Origin: Syntrophaceae bacterium
GTDB lineage: Bacteria > Desulfobacterota > Syntrophia > Syntrophales > Smithellaceae
Direction: 5' to 3'
NCBI GenBank assembly: GCA_009773315.1
Contig: WRPE01000015.1
Coordinates: 1-60,464 of the forward strand
DNA length: 60,464 nt
In this document: positions 8,505-16,745 of the stretch, one piece after another
Numbering within the stretch: position 1 is the first letter of the stretch
Layout: each line of letters opens with the position of its first letter
Made by a program: the position numbers and the translations under genes
The notes under the pieces: generated by a model
What the model saw: the letters and a program-made list of their open reading frames with translations, nothing else
Database searches by the model: none
Told to the model about the DNA's origin: nothing

Positions 8505-9572
8505 ATGACGTTTGAATCCATTGCCATCAAAAACGAGACCCAACAGAATTTAAAGAAGCTGCTGGAGCTTACGCTTCCTAATGATTCGCTGCTTCTGCTG
8601 ATGCATGGCAGCCCCGACCCGGACGCGATTGCTTCAGCCATGGCGCTTCGGGAACTTCTTTTGCGCAAAAAAGGCCTGTCCAAATGTGTTTTTGCGGCAA
8701 CGGAGCCTTTTCGCCGCCAGCAGAACAAAGAACTGGCCCAGGCGATGCGCCTCAACATTCGATTGTTGAGCCAGGTGGACGCCAATGACTACCGGCTCAT
8801 CGCGCTGGTGGACGCGCAACCTTCTTTTTTCGGCGATCAACGCCAGATGATCAAACCGACTATCGTCTTTGATCATCATCCACGCAAGAACGACTGGCAG
8901 GCAGAACTGACGGACATCCGTCCGCACTATGGAGCGCTCTCCACTGTTTTAACGGAATATCTGCTTTGCGCCGGCATTCGGATTCCCCGCAATCTGCATA
9001 CGGCGCTTCTTTACGGCATCAAAACGGACACGGACAATTTCGACCGCGAAACGCTGGCCGAAGACATCCGCGCCTACACGTATCACACCAGGCGCGCCAA
9101 TATGCGGCTGATCCGCCGCATTGAACTCAATCAGACGCCGATGAGTTACTTGAAATATTTCGATCATGCCTTTCATACCATGAAGCATTATCGCGGCCGC
9201 CGCATTGGTTTTCTGGGGCACGTGGAAAGTCCGGATGTTTGCGTGCAGGTGGCGGATTTCTATTTACGTCTGATCGGCACGTATTATGTGGTCGTTGCGG
9301 GAATCGTCAACGACAAACTGATCATTATTTTCCGGGGCGACGGCTACCGGCAGAACTGCGGAGCGGTCGCTCAAAACGCCTGCGGTCTGATCGGCCAGGG
9401 GGGCGGTCATCGCAGCGCCGCCCGCATTGAAATCGCGCTGGAGGTTCTAAAAACAGAATTAAAAGGGGATTTATCCCAGCAAAGCGTTGATCATTTTCTT
9501 CATCAATGCCTCAAAAAAAGCCATCCGGCAAAAAAAGACCCGACGACAACAGCAGAAAAGGAAAAAACATGA
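8505..9572 (+). CDS. DHH family phosphoesterase (NrnA-like)
   Basis: The 355-residue protein has the DHH-family metal motifs: HGSPDPDAIASAMAL (motif I), ALVDAQPSF (motif II), and VFDHHPRK (the DHH motif). The C-terminal DHHA1-type substrate motif reads GQGGGHRSAARIEI. Members with this layout degrade nano-RNAs or cyclic dinucleotide breakdown products, or act on pAp. The substrate cannot be decided here. It follows selD by 33 bp and its stop overlaps the next start (ATGA at 9569-9572), so translation of the two is probably coupled. Confidence 0.85.
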   Translation: MTFESIAIKNETQQNLKKLLELTLPNDSLLLLMHGSPDPDAIASAMALRELLLRKKGLSKCVFAATEPFRRQQNKELAQAMRLNIRLLSQVDANDYRLIALVDAQPSFFGDQRQMIKPTIVFDHHPRKNDWQAELTDIRPHYGALSTVLTEYLLCAGIRIPRNLHTALLYGIKTDTDNFDRETLAEDIRAYTYHTRRANMRLIRRIELNQTPMSYLKYFDHAFHTMKHYRGRRIGFLGHVESPDVCVQVADFYLRLIGTYYVVVAGIVNDKLIIIFRGDGYRQNCGAVAQNACGLIGQGGGHRSAARIEIALEVLKTELKGDLSQQSVDHFLHQCLKKSHPAKKDPTTTAEKEKT

Positions 9573-10606
9573 GAGACATCGGATTTCAAAAAGAGATCAC
9601 CACCGGACATTACCTCAATCCCTTTGACGGCTTTGCACCGAAGGACATCCCCATCGAAGAGCGCTACGATGAAACCACCGGCGTGGCCAGCCGCATTCTG
9701 CCCTACCGGGTGCGACCCGCTCAAAAACCGGACACCCATGCCTATTTGGAAAAGTCGCCCGAATCCATTTGTCCGTTTTGTCCTGGACTCTTCGATAAGA
9801 TCACGCCGAAATTTACGCCGGACATTATCACGGAGGGGAAATTTAAAAGAGGCGAGGCGTATTTATTTCCCAATGCGTTTCCTTATGACGCCACCAATAC
9901 GGTCGCCATTTTTTCATCACGTCACTTCATCGCGCTCGATCAGCTGACTCCCGAAACGATGCGCGGCGGCTTTGCCGTCTGCCGCGATTATTTTTACCGT
10001 ATCGCCGAACTGCAAAAAGGGTATCAATACTGTTCGATCAACTGGAACTACATGCCGCCTTCGGGAGGCGGCCTGATTCATCCTCACTTGCAGACGCTTG
10101 TCAGCAAAAAGCCGACCAATTTCATGCGGCAGCTTTTGGCCAGCGCGCAAAATTACGAGGCGGCGGCAGGCGGCGGCAACTTATGGAGAAATATCGTGGT
10201 GATAGAGCAGGAAGCCGGGGAGCGCTTTATAGCCACAACCGGCGTCATTTCCTGGCTTACCGCTTTTTCGCCCAAAGGCATGGCCGGAGAAATTGATTTT
10301 TACTTCAAGGAAAAGACATCGTTTTTTGATCTGACGGAGGCCAACTTTGATGAACTGCTGCAAGGCCTGTCCCGGGTCTTTCTTCATCTGTATGTCAGCA
10401 ATTTTATGAGTTTTAATCTGTCCCTCTATGCGACCATGACGCCGGAGAAGAACTTCTGGATACAGGGAAAAATCGTGCCGCGTTTTGAAATCAATCCTCT
10501 GGGCACAAGCGACTTGAACTATTTTGAAAAGCTGCACAATGAAATCATCTGTCCCGTCGTGCCGGAACAGTTGTGCAAGGAATTGCAGTCGTATTTCCAA
10601 ACATAA
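9569..10606 (+). CDS. Galactose-1-phosphate uridylyltransferase / HIT-superfamily-like protein
   Basis: Predicted nucleotidyl transferase or hydrolase of the GalT branch of the HIT superfamily. The 345-residue protein shows a zinc-type CPFCPG motif, NAFPYD, and GGGLIHPHLQ, where His-x-His corresponds to the catalytic HPHGQ of GalT. The canonical motif is altered (Leu for Gly), so the substrate may not be UDP-galactose. The start was set at ATG 9569, which overlaps the stop of the DHH gene and has AAAGGAAA upstream; a longer frame from 9506 would run through the DHH gene. A strong terminator follows immediately. Confidence 0.75.
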   Translation: MRDIGFQKEITTGHYLNPFDGFAPKDIPIEERYDETTGVASRILPYRVRPAQKPDTHAYLEKSPESICPFCPGLFDKITPKFTPDIITEGKFKRGEAYLFPNAFPYDATNTVAIFSSRHFIALDQLTPETMRGGFAVCRDYFYRIAELQKGYQYCSINWNYMPPSGGGLIHPHLQTLVSKKPTNFMRQLLASAQNYEAAAGGGNLWRNIVVIEQEAGERFIATTGVISWLTAFSPKGMAGEIDFYFKEKTSFFDLTEANFDELLQGLSRVFLHLYVSNFMSFNLSLYATMTPEKNFWIQGKIVPRFEINPLGTSDLNYFEKLHNEIICPVVPEQLCKELQSYFQT

Positions 10607-10638
10607 AAAGAGGCGGCATCGGGATGCCGCCTCTTTTT
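10606..10638 (+). terminator. Rho-independent terminator after the selD operon
   Basis: A 14-bp G+C-rich stem (AAAAGAGGCGGCAT with ATGCCGCCTCTTTT) with a 4-nt loop ends in a T-run. It begins at the stop codon of the GalT-like gene. The flanking A and T tracts could also let it work for the convergent fmdB transcript. Confidence 0.9.
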
Positions 10639-10728
10639 CAATTTACAAGGTGTTTTCATCCCGCTTCGCTTCGGGGATAATTCGACTTGCAGACTTCAGT
10701 TCACTTCACTTCTAAAGTCTTATTTTCA

Positions 10729-11031
10729 TCAATCTTCTTTACTGCCTGTGCTGGCCGGCGTTTCTTTGACAGAACTCTCCGTAACAGACGGCGTTGTTTC
10801 TGCTGTTTCTGCTGTTTCTGCTTTTTCATTTTTTGCTGTCGCTGTGGATTTCTTTCCCGCGTAGTCCGTCGCGTACCATCCGGCGCCTTTCAGACTGAAA
10901 GACGACAGCGACATCATTTTATGAACTTTCCCCTTACAGAACTTGCATGATTTCAAATCCGGCTCGGTAATTCCTTGAAACGCTTCAAATTGTTTACCGC
11001 ATTTCTGACACTGATATTCGTAAATAGGCAT
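10729..11031 (-). CDS. FmdB-family zinc ribbon protein
   Basis: The N-terminus MPIYEYQCQKCGKQFE and the pair KSCKFCKGKVHKM give the two CxxC knuckles of the FmdB zinc ribbon, followed by the usual FSLKGAGWYATDY. FmdB proteins are small putative regulators first linked to formamidase genes; their role is unclear. The acidic Ala/Glu/Thr tail is encoded by about three copies of a 9-bp repeat (10794-10825), a likely source of length variation. It shares the strand with the HExxH gene 17 bp upstream. Confidence 0.85.
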   Translation of the reverse strand: MPIYEYQCQKCGKQFEAFQGITEPDLKSCKFCKGKVHKMMSLSSFSLKGAGWYATDYAGKKSTATAKNEKAETAETAETTPSVTESSVKETPASTGSKED

Positions 11032-11048
11032 GGTAAAACCTCCTGTAA

Positions 11049-11585
11049 TTAATTATATAAGTCACTGATCGCAAACTCACTCGAGAAGCAGTCCAAAACG
11101 ATTTTCAGATCACTTTGCTGAACCTGCTGCAAAGCGCTTCGGGTCAGCTTGTGGACGATCTTTTCTTCCTGCTCTTTTTCTTCCTGTAACGCGTTAAAAT
11201 CAACGGCGCCGTTTTCAAACCTGGTCACGTGGATTAATTCATGAACGGCAATGTATAACATAAAAGGGCTGAATTTTATAAATGTGTTCGCCCGATCCAC
11301 CGCATCCAGAATCATGTTGTCCTGCAAACACACCCGGTAAAAATCAAAACCTTCCTTGCTCTCCGGCCTCAAATCGGTAGGCTTTTCGTAAGAATACTTG
11401 CAAAGATGCGCAAACGCGCCGTCTTTTACTTCATGCTCTTCTAAAAATGCAAGTGTTTTTACGTCATACTTGTTTTTTCGCAGATCATGTTCGCTCATCC
11501 GAAAATGGCGTGACACCAGTTTTTCCGCATCGTTAAACGCCCTGGCCGCCATCGGTATCTGCTCTTTATTAAAACATCGAACCAT
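11049..11585 (-). CDS. Uncharacterised HExxH protein (putative small metalloprotease)
   Basis: I do not recognise a named family. The 178-residue protein has no signal peptide or membrane segment. It contains HELIH (residues 115-119) in a hydrophobic helix (FMLYIAVHELIHVTRF), followed 25-35 residues later by a Glu-rich helix (EEKEQEEKIVHKLT) that could supply the third zinc ligand of a gluzincin-type site. Met12 is an alternative start; neither start has a strong ribosome-binding site. It is adjacent to the FmdB gene and probably cotranscribed. Protease activity is an inference from the motif only. Confidence 0.6.
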   Translation of the reverse strand: MVRCFNKEQIPMAARAFNDAEKLVSRHFRMSEHDLRKNKYDVKTLAFLEEHEVKDGAFAHLCKYSYEKPTDLRPESKEGFDFYRVCLQDNMILDAVDRANTFIKFSPFMLYIAVHELIHVTRFENGAVDFNALQEEKEQEEKIVHKLTRSALQQVQQSDLKIVLDCFSSEFAISDLYN

Positions 11586-11648
11586 AAAAACACCATCATA
11601 ACATCAGCAAATTCATACGTAATATATCCATTTATATGTGCGGTGTCA

Positions 11649-11678
11649 ATACGCCCTCCCGGCATACGCCCTCCCGGC
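11649..11678. repeat. Two tandem 15-bp direct repeats
   Basis: ATACGCCCTCCCGGC occurs twice head to tail (11649-11663 and 11664-11678) in the 179-bp spacer between the divergent HExxH gene and mlaE. It could be a paired regulator site or replication slippage. No gene is evident in the spacer. Confidence 0.7.
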
Positions 11679-11764
11679 AAAAGGAAGTTCTTGTCAAATG
11701 AAGTTGCCGATGTTAGTATTCGTGAACGTTCTATTATAACTACAATAATAAAGGGAACCTGTTC

Positions 11765-12613
11765 ATGGCGTTCATCACAAATAGTCAGGGCGGATCTAAA
11801 AATGAAACAAAAGGGGGACCGGGTGCGCTTGTACTGCTACCCTTCACCTTCGTCGGCCGGACGGTCATCGACTGGGTTGATAATCTTGGCGCGGCAACTA
11901 TTTTTCTCTTTACTGCGCTCACAAAAACGTTCGGGCGCAAGCAGCTATTCAAAATAGTCGAGCAGATCTATTACATCGGAGCGAAATCCATCACCATCAT
12001 CATGCTGGTGAGTTTGTTCACCGGCATGGTTCTGGGGTTGCAATCTTACCATGCTCTGGTTAAATTCGGCGCGCAAGGCGCACTGGGCTCCCTGGTCTCC
12101 CTTTCCCTGATTATGGAACTGGGGCCGGTGCTTACGGCCATCATGATTACAGCCCGGGCCGGCTCGGCGATAACGGCCGAGATCGGTATCCAGCGCATCA
12201 GCGAGCAGATCGACGCTCTGCATACCATGCGCATCAATCCGCTTCGGTATCTCGTCAGCCCCAAAATTATCGCAGCAATCATCAGCTTTCCGCTGCTCAC
12301 GGCCGTGTTTGACCTCGTCGGCATCATCGGCGGCTACATATCCGGGGTGGTACTGCTGGGTGTAAATGCCGGCGTCTACTTACACAGCATACAGGCATAC
12401 GTTGACTTGAGGGATATCATCAACGGCTTTATTAAGGTGATCGTTTTTGCAGTGATTGTTTCCACCGTCTGTTGTTACCAGGGCTATTTTGCGCACATGC
12501 GCAAGGACAGCCATGGCGCCCAGGCCGTTGGCCTGGCGACAACTTCGGCTGTCGTGCTTTCCTGCGTGCTGATCCTGGTTTCGGACTACGTCGTGACTTC
12601 ACTGCTGATATAG
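11765..12613 (+). CDS. mlaE: MlaE-type ABC transporter permease
   Basis: Inner-membrane permease of the Mla phospholipid transport system linking inner and outer membranes. The 282-residue protein has the MlaE core: an N-terminal amphipathic segment, then membrane helices with LFTGMVLGLQSYHAL, LGPVLTAIMITARAGSAITAEIG (the family signature), and a C-terminal pair of helices. AAGGGAAC precedes ATG 11765 by 6-8 nt. It opens a tight five-gene mla operon; the ATPase follows 9 bp later. Confidence 0.93.
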   Translation: MAFITNSQGGSKNETKGGPGALVLLPFTFVGRTVIDWVDNLGAATIFLFTALTKTFGRKQLFKIVEQIYYIGAKSITIIMLVSLFTGMVLGLQSYHALVKFGAQGALGSLVSLSLIMELGPVLTAIMITARAGSAITAEIGIQRISEQIDALHTMRINPLRYLVSPKIIAAIISFPLLTAVFDLVGIIGGYISGVVLLGVNAGVYLHSIQAYVDLRDIINGFIKVIVFAVIVSTVCCYQGYFAHMRKDSHGAQAVGLATTSAVVLSCVLILVSDYVVTSLLI

Positions 12614-12622
12614 AGAGGCTTG

Positions 12623-13864
12623 ATGCATACACCCCTGATTGAATTCAAAGATGTCACCAAACGTTTCGGCAATCGAACCGTACTGGAACGTGTTAATTTG
12701 CAGATCTACGAAGGACAGGTCACCACCATCATCGGCCTCAGTGGCGCGGGTAAAAGTCTTATTCTCAAACACATCATTGGACTGATCCAGCCTGACGAAG
12801 GCGCCATTTTTTTTCGCGGCAAACCGATCGCAGGGATGAAAAAGACAGAGATCGCCACATCCTTCGCGCAAATGAGCTACATGTTTCAAGGTAATGCGCT
12901 GTTCGATTCCCTGACTGTCTATGATAATATCGCGCTGCCCCTCAGGGAAACTACAAATTTGAAAAAAGCAGAAATTGACCGCCGGGTGATGGCCAGAATT
13001 GAGCAGACGGAACTCACCGAAGCAGCCCACCGCTATCCTTCGGAGCTTTCCGGGGGCATGCAAAAGAGAGCAGCGCTTGCCCGCGCTTTGATCACCGATC
13101 CGCAAATCGTCCTTTTTGACGAGCCGACTTCCGGACAGGATCCTGTTCGGAAAAATGCTATTTTAAGTATGATTGCCCAGTACCAGAGAAAATTTAACTT
13201 TACAGCCATCCTGGTCAGCCATGAAATTCCTGACGTGTATTTTATTTCCAATCGCATTCTTGCCCTTTATGACCGCCGGATTGTTTTTCAGGGAACACCG
13301 GAGGAGCTGGAAAATTTCGACCACCCGTTCACGGATGAAGTCATCAACAGTATGGAAGCGTTGCAAAAAGAATTAACCGGTCTATACTCCAAGCGCCAGT
13401 TTAAGATTTTCAACCACGTTCAGATGAGGAGGAGCAAGTCTGGGGAATTTTATTGCATTGTGTTTTTCAGTCTGCAGGAACTGAACACGATCATTACAAA
13501 ATTTGGGCACGACGCAGCGCAGGACGTTCTGCGGGATATGGGATTATATATTGATAAGCATTTTGGCGCTATTGGCGGATTTTCCACCCGCCGGGACACC
13601 AACGAACTTATTACAATGCTTCCCTATGCAAATCTTAGCGAAGCGGAAAGCATCATAAAAGATTTTGTTCATGATTTTCATGGACAAGTTACTCGCACCA
13701 TCCAGGCGGCAGCCTGCAAATCCGTTTTGGGCGAACCCACCGAATTGACGATCATGGCTGGAATTGCCCAGGGTCAATCAACCAGCAATATAGATGCTGT
13801 TATAGCTTTGGCAAAATCTCAACAAAAAGAAATTGGGCGGCTGCATTGCGCCGCCGGGGAGTGA
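12623..13864 (+). CDS. mlaF: MlaF-type ABC ATPase with a C-terminal degenerate GGDEF-like domain
   Basis: ATPase that powers MlaE. The first ~255 residues are a standard MlaF: Walker A GLSGAGKS (38-45), Q-loop MFQGNALFDSLTVYDN, signature LSGGMQKR (142-149), Walker B IVLFDEPTSGQDP and switch His200. MlaF is normally about 270 residues; this one has 413. The extra ~140 residues read like a diguanylate-cyclase fold: YCIVFFSLQELNTIITKFGHDAAQDVLRDM resembles the DxD-containing first half, and GFSTRRDTNELITMLP occupies the place of the GGDEF motif, which is lost (RRDTNEL, 323-329). It is therefore probably a non-catalytic, possibly nucleotide-sensing tail. ATG 12623 is preferred over the adjacent TTG. 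Confidence 0.88.
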   Translation: MHTPLIEFKDVTKRFGNRTVLERVNLQIYEGQVTTIIGLSGAGKSLILKHIIGLIQPDEGAIFFRGKPIAGMKKTEIATSFAQMSYMFQGNALFDSLTVYDNIALPLRETTNLKKAEIDRRVMARIEQTELTEAAHRYPSELSGGMQKRAALARALITDPQIVLFDEPTSGQDPVRKNAILSMIAQYQRKFNFTAILVSHEIPDVYFISNRILALYDRRIVFQGTPEELENFDHPFTDEVINSMEALQKELTGLYSKRQFKIFNHVQMRRSKSGEFYCIVFFSLQELNTIITKFGHDAAQDVLRDMGLYIDKHFGAIGGFSTRRDTNELITMLPYANLSEAESIIKDFVHDFHGQVTRTIQAAACKSVLGEPTELTIMAGIAQGQSTSNIDAVIALAKSQQKEIGRLHCAAGE

Positions 13865-13868
13865 GCAA

Positions 13869-14330
13869 ATGAAAAAGTATACTATGGAGACAATAGTCGG
13901 CATCTTTGTCGTTTTCGGACTACTCTGCGTTGGATATATGACCGTGAAACTCGGCAAAGTTAACTTTTTGAGTGATGATTCCTACTCACTGATGGCCAAG
14001 TTCAATTCGGCGGCAGGCCTGAGAATCGGCAATCCGGTGAATATTCTGGGAATTCATGTCGGACGCGTGAAACAAATCACTATGGACCAGGTAAACCAGA
14101 AGGCGGTTGTGGAAATAAGAATCAATAAAGACATCAAAGTCTATGATGATGCCATCGCCTCTATCAAAACGGAAGGACTCATTGGTGACAAGTATCTCAG
14201 TATTGACCCGGGTGGCGGAGGCGACCTCCTGAAGCCAAACGGAATCATCATCGATACACAGGCGGCAGTGGATATTGAGGCGATGATCAGCAAATATGCC
14301 TTTGGTGAAGTAAAAAAGGAAAAGAAATAG
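13869..14330 (+). CDS. mlaD: MlaD-type MCE domain protein
   Basis: Periplasmic-facing lipid-binding subunit of the Mla complex. The 153-residue protein has one N-terminal membrane anchor (METIVGIFVVFGLLCVGYMTV) and a single MCE domain: SLMAKFNSAAGLRIGNPVNILGIHVGRV, then IKTEGLIGDKYLSIDPGG. ATG 13869 is chosen because it follows the mlaF stop by 4 bp and starts right at the anchor; an upstream frame would overlap mlaF. Confidence 0.92.
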   Translation: MKKYTMETIVGIFVVFGLLCVGYMTVKLGKVNFLSDDSYSLMAKFNSAAGLRIGNPVNILGIHVGRVKQITMDQVNQKAVVEIRINKDIKVYDDAIASIKTEGLIGDKYLSIDPGGGGDLLKPNGIIIDTQAAVDIEAMISKYAFGEVKKEKK

Positions 14331-14348
14331 GCTACAGGAGGCCAACCC

Positions 14349-14945
14349 ATGCAAAAACGAGCTACAGTATTCTTCGGTCTATTGATTATTTTTATATTAT
14401 CTGTTCCGGTTTATGCCAGAGCGCCGATGACTGTCGTTGAGACCACCGTCAACAGAGTGCTCGACGTACTGCGCGATCCAAGTCTTAAAAGCCCGGCCGC
14501 CAAGGAAACCAAGACAGAAAAGCTCCGCGTGATCTACAAAGATATGTTTGATGAAATGGAATTTTCCAGGCGCACTCTGACGCGCAACTGGAATAAGTTT
14601 ACGCCTGCGCAGCGAAAAGAATTTGTAGATTTGTTTGAACGGGTTATGGAAAAAACATATATTGATAAGATATTGGACTACTCCAGCGAAAAAATCGTTT
14701 TTTATAAAGAAACGATGGTCTCGGAGAACCAGGCGGAAATTCAGTCGAAGATTATCACGTCCTCCAAGGAAATTCCCATCTTCTACCGAATGATTCTCAA
14801 AGACGGCAAATGGAAAGTTTACGATGTGGTTGTGGAGAATGTGAGCCTGGTTCAGAACTACCGAACCCAGTTCAATGAAATTTTGGCTGGCAATACGCCC
14901 GAACAGCTGCTGGAGATCTTGCGCAAGAAGGTAAAAGCTCATTAA
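14349..14945 (+). CDS. mlaC: MlaC-type periplasmic phospholipid-binding protein
   Basis: Soluble lipid shuttle between MlaA and the MlaFEDB complex. The 198-residue protein starts with a clear signal peptide (ATVFFGLLIIFILSVPVYARA) and continues with the toluene-tolerance Ttg2/MlaC fold: FDEMEFSRRTLTRNWNKFTPAQRKEFVDLF, and IFYRMILKDGKWKVYDVVVENVSLV near the end. A strong ribosome-binding site (CAGGAGGCC) precedes ATG. It sits 18 bp after mlaD. Confidence 0.93.
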   Translation: MQKRATVFFGLLIIFILSVPVYARAPMTVVETTVNRVLDVLRDPSLKSPAAKETKTEKLRVIYKDMFDEMEFSRRTLTRNWNKFTPAQRKEFVDLFERVMEKTYIDKILDYSSEKIVFYKETMVSENQAEIQSKIITSSKEIPIFYRMILKDGKWKVYDVVVENVSLVQNYRTQFNEILAGNTPEQLLEILRKKVKAH

Positions 14946-14965
14946 GAAATAATGGACATCCTATC

Positions 14966-15895
14966 ATGAAGGTTTACATATCTTGGATTGTATTGTTCCT
15001 TATTCTGTCCGCGGGGAGCGCCCCTGGCCTCTGCCTGGCCGCTCGTCCGATGGGAGCGCCGGTGGACGCTTTGTCGCCTCAACCGGCTTTGCCTGCCCGG
15101 ACAAGCGACATCCCGGCGCCATCGCCAAAAAAGCCGGATAGCGCTATCCAGGATGAATACAATGATGATAGGAACCTCGATTACGACGACGAACTTTTCA
15201 AGGAAGAAAGAATCACGATTGCCGATCCCATAGAACCCTTCAACCGGGCTATGCACCAATTCAATGATAAACTGTATTTCTGGGCGCTCAAGCCGGTTGC
15301 CCAGGGGTACAAAGTGGTCGTTCCTGAACCGGCTCGGATCAGCGTGAAGAATTTCTTTTCCAATCTGGCGTTTCCGGGGCGCTTTCTTAACTGTGTACTC
15401 CAGACCGACTTTGCCGGCGCTGCGACGGAATTGGGCCGTTTTACCATTAACACCGTCTGGGGTATTGGAGGGCTGATGGATCCTGCCGCCGGCAAGGCAC
15501 TGGATCTCCAGAAACAGGATGCCGATCTGGGTCAGACCCTGGGCGTTTATGGTGTGGGGCATGGTTTCTATATCGTCTGGCCGGTCTATGGACCGTCGAG
15601 TCCGCGGGATTCGGTAACGATAGTCGGTGACCAATTTCTATATCCCCCTTCGTATATTTATCCCTGGTATATCAACCGGGGCGTCTGGGCATACGAAAAA
15701 ATCAATCATGCATCCCTGAGGATCGGGGATTATGAAGCGCTTATCGGGGCCGCTATTGATCCCTATGTGTCGATCCGCGATGCCTATATCCAATACCGCA
15801 TGAAGGAAGTAAAGGCACGCCAGGCCCGGTCCGTGCTGTTTAAAAACACCGGCGAAGACCAGACGGCGAAGGGTCTGTCTCCGTCAGAGAAATAA
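14966..15895 (+). CDS. mlaA: MlaA/VacJ outer-membrane phospholipid-removal protein
   Basis: Removes misplaced phospholipid from the outer leaflet of the outer membrane and passes it to MlaC. The 309-residue protein has an N-terminal signal, a low-complexity proline-rich linker (about 25-65), and the VacJ core: DPIEPFNRAMHQFNDKLY, FFSNLAFPGRFLN, ELGRFTINTVWGIGGLMDPA and a WPVYGPSSPRDS segment. Enterobacterial MlaA is a lipoprotein; here no lipobox is clear (the Cys in GLCLAA lacks the usual context), so it may be anchored only by its amphipathic ring. Last mla gene of the operon. Confidence 0.9.
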   Translation: MKVYISWIVLFLILSAGSAPGLCLAARPMGAPVDALSPQPALPARTSDIPAPSPKKPDSAIQDEYNDDRNLDYDDELFKEERITIADPIEPFNRAMHQFNDKLYFWALKPVAQGYKVVVPEPARISVKNFFSNLAFPGRFLNCVLQTDFAGAATELGRFTINTVWGIGGLMDPAAGKALDLQKQDADLGQTLGVYGVGHGFYIVWPVYGPSSPRDSVTIVGDQFLYPPSYIYPWYINRGVWAYEKINHASLRIGDYEALIGAAIDPYVSIRDAYIQYRMKEVKARQARSVLFKNTGEDQTAKGLSPSEK

Positions 15896-15942
15896 TTGGA
15901 GAGAAGGGAGAAATCCTTACGAAGACGTTAATCACTATCTCG

Positions 15943-16701
15943 ATGTCAGCATTATGGATTCTGGCCATGAACTCGGTTGCCGCCGCGGGTGGACTGTTTG
16001 GTCCGCCGCAAACCGTTTCCAGGGAAGCCGGCGGCCTGAACACGGCGATCGGTTACCGGTATCATGAAGATACTTTCACGAGTGATACGGATCATGTTGT
16101 CAGGCAGAATCAAATTTATTCTCAGGTAGCGTATGGCGCCAAAAACCGGTGGGAAATCTACGGACGCATCGGGATATCCGATCTGAAAATATTTGACGCT
16201 TTCAACTCCACCAGCGCCCTGACAACAACTGATAAAAATAATTTTCAAGAGAACTGGAAATTTTTCGGGACGCTGGGGGCCAAAGGATTTTATCCGATCA
16301 ACAACATCTTCGGCATTGGCGCCTTCTTTCAGGCAAGCTGCAATTTCAGCAATTTTACTGATGAAATCTCCGGAATTCACAACGCAACGCCTTTCCTTGC
16401 CGATTGGAAGATTAAGAATCTCTGGGATGTCAATTTCGGTGTCGGATTGCAGGCCACGGCCCCCTACGGCATAAAACTATATACCGGCCCCTATGTTTAT
16501 TATGCGGAGGCAGACGCGTATCTTTCCTCCGCTATTCCAGGAATTCAATCCGGAACCGAAAAAGTTTTATGGAAGAACAAATCCACGGCGGGAGGATTTT
16601 TGGGAGTTGACATCCCACTCGCCAAGGGATTCCGGCTAAATATGGAGGGGCAATATACCGGCCGATTTTCTGTCGGATCGGCTATTACCTATACCTATTA
16701 A
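15943..16701 (+). CDS. Outer-membrane beta-barrel protein (start uncertain)
   Basis: About 250 residues with alternating hydrophobic/polar strands, aromatic girdles and a C-terminal SAITYTY ending in an aromatic residue, typical of barrel substrates of the Bam machine. No specific family is recognised. ATG 15943 is the first standard start, but the purine-rich ribosome-binding site (15898-15910) lies 33 nt upstream. In-frame codons between (ATC 15913 onward, giving LTKTLITIS before the ATG) extend the product into a much better signal peptide ending NSVAAA. A non-standard ATC start or a base error is therefore likely. It follows mlaA by 47 bp and may be part of the lipid-transport operon. Confidence 0.65.
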   Translation: MSALWILAMNSVAAAGGLFGPPQTVSREAGGLNTAIGYRYHEDTFTSDTDHVVRQNQIYSQVAYGAKNRWEIYGRIGISDLKIFDAFNSTSALTTTDKNNFQENWKFFGTLGAKGFYPINNIFGIGAFFQASCNFSNFTDEISGIHNATPFLADWKIKNLWDVNFGVGLQATAPYGIKLYTGPYVYYAEADAYLSSAIPGIQSGTEKVLWKNKSTAGGFLGVDIPLAKGFRLNMEGQYTGRFSVGSAITYTY

Positions 16702-16745
16702 GTTCATTAAAAAAAGGTCTCTTACACGACACAAAAGGATCCGGC

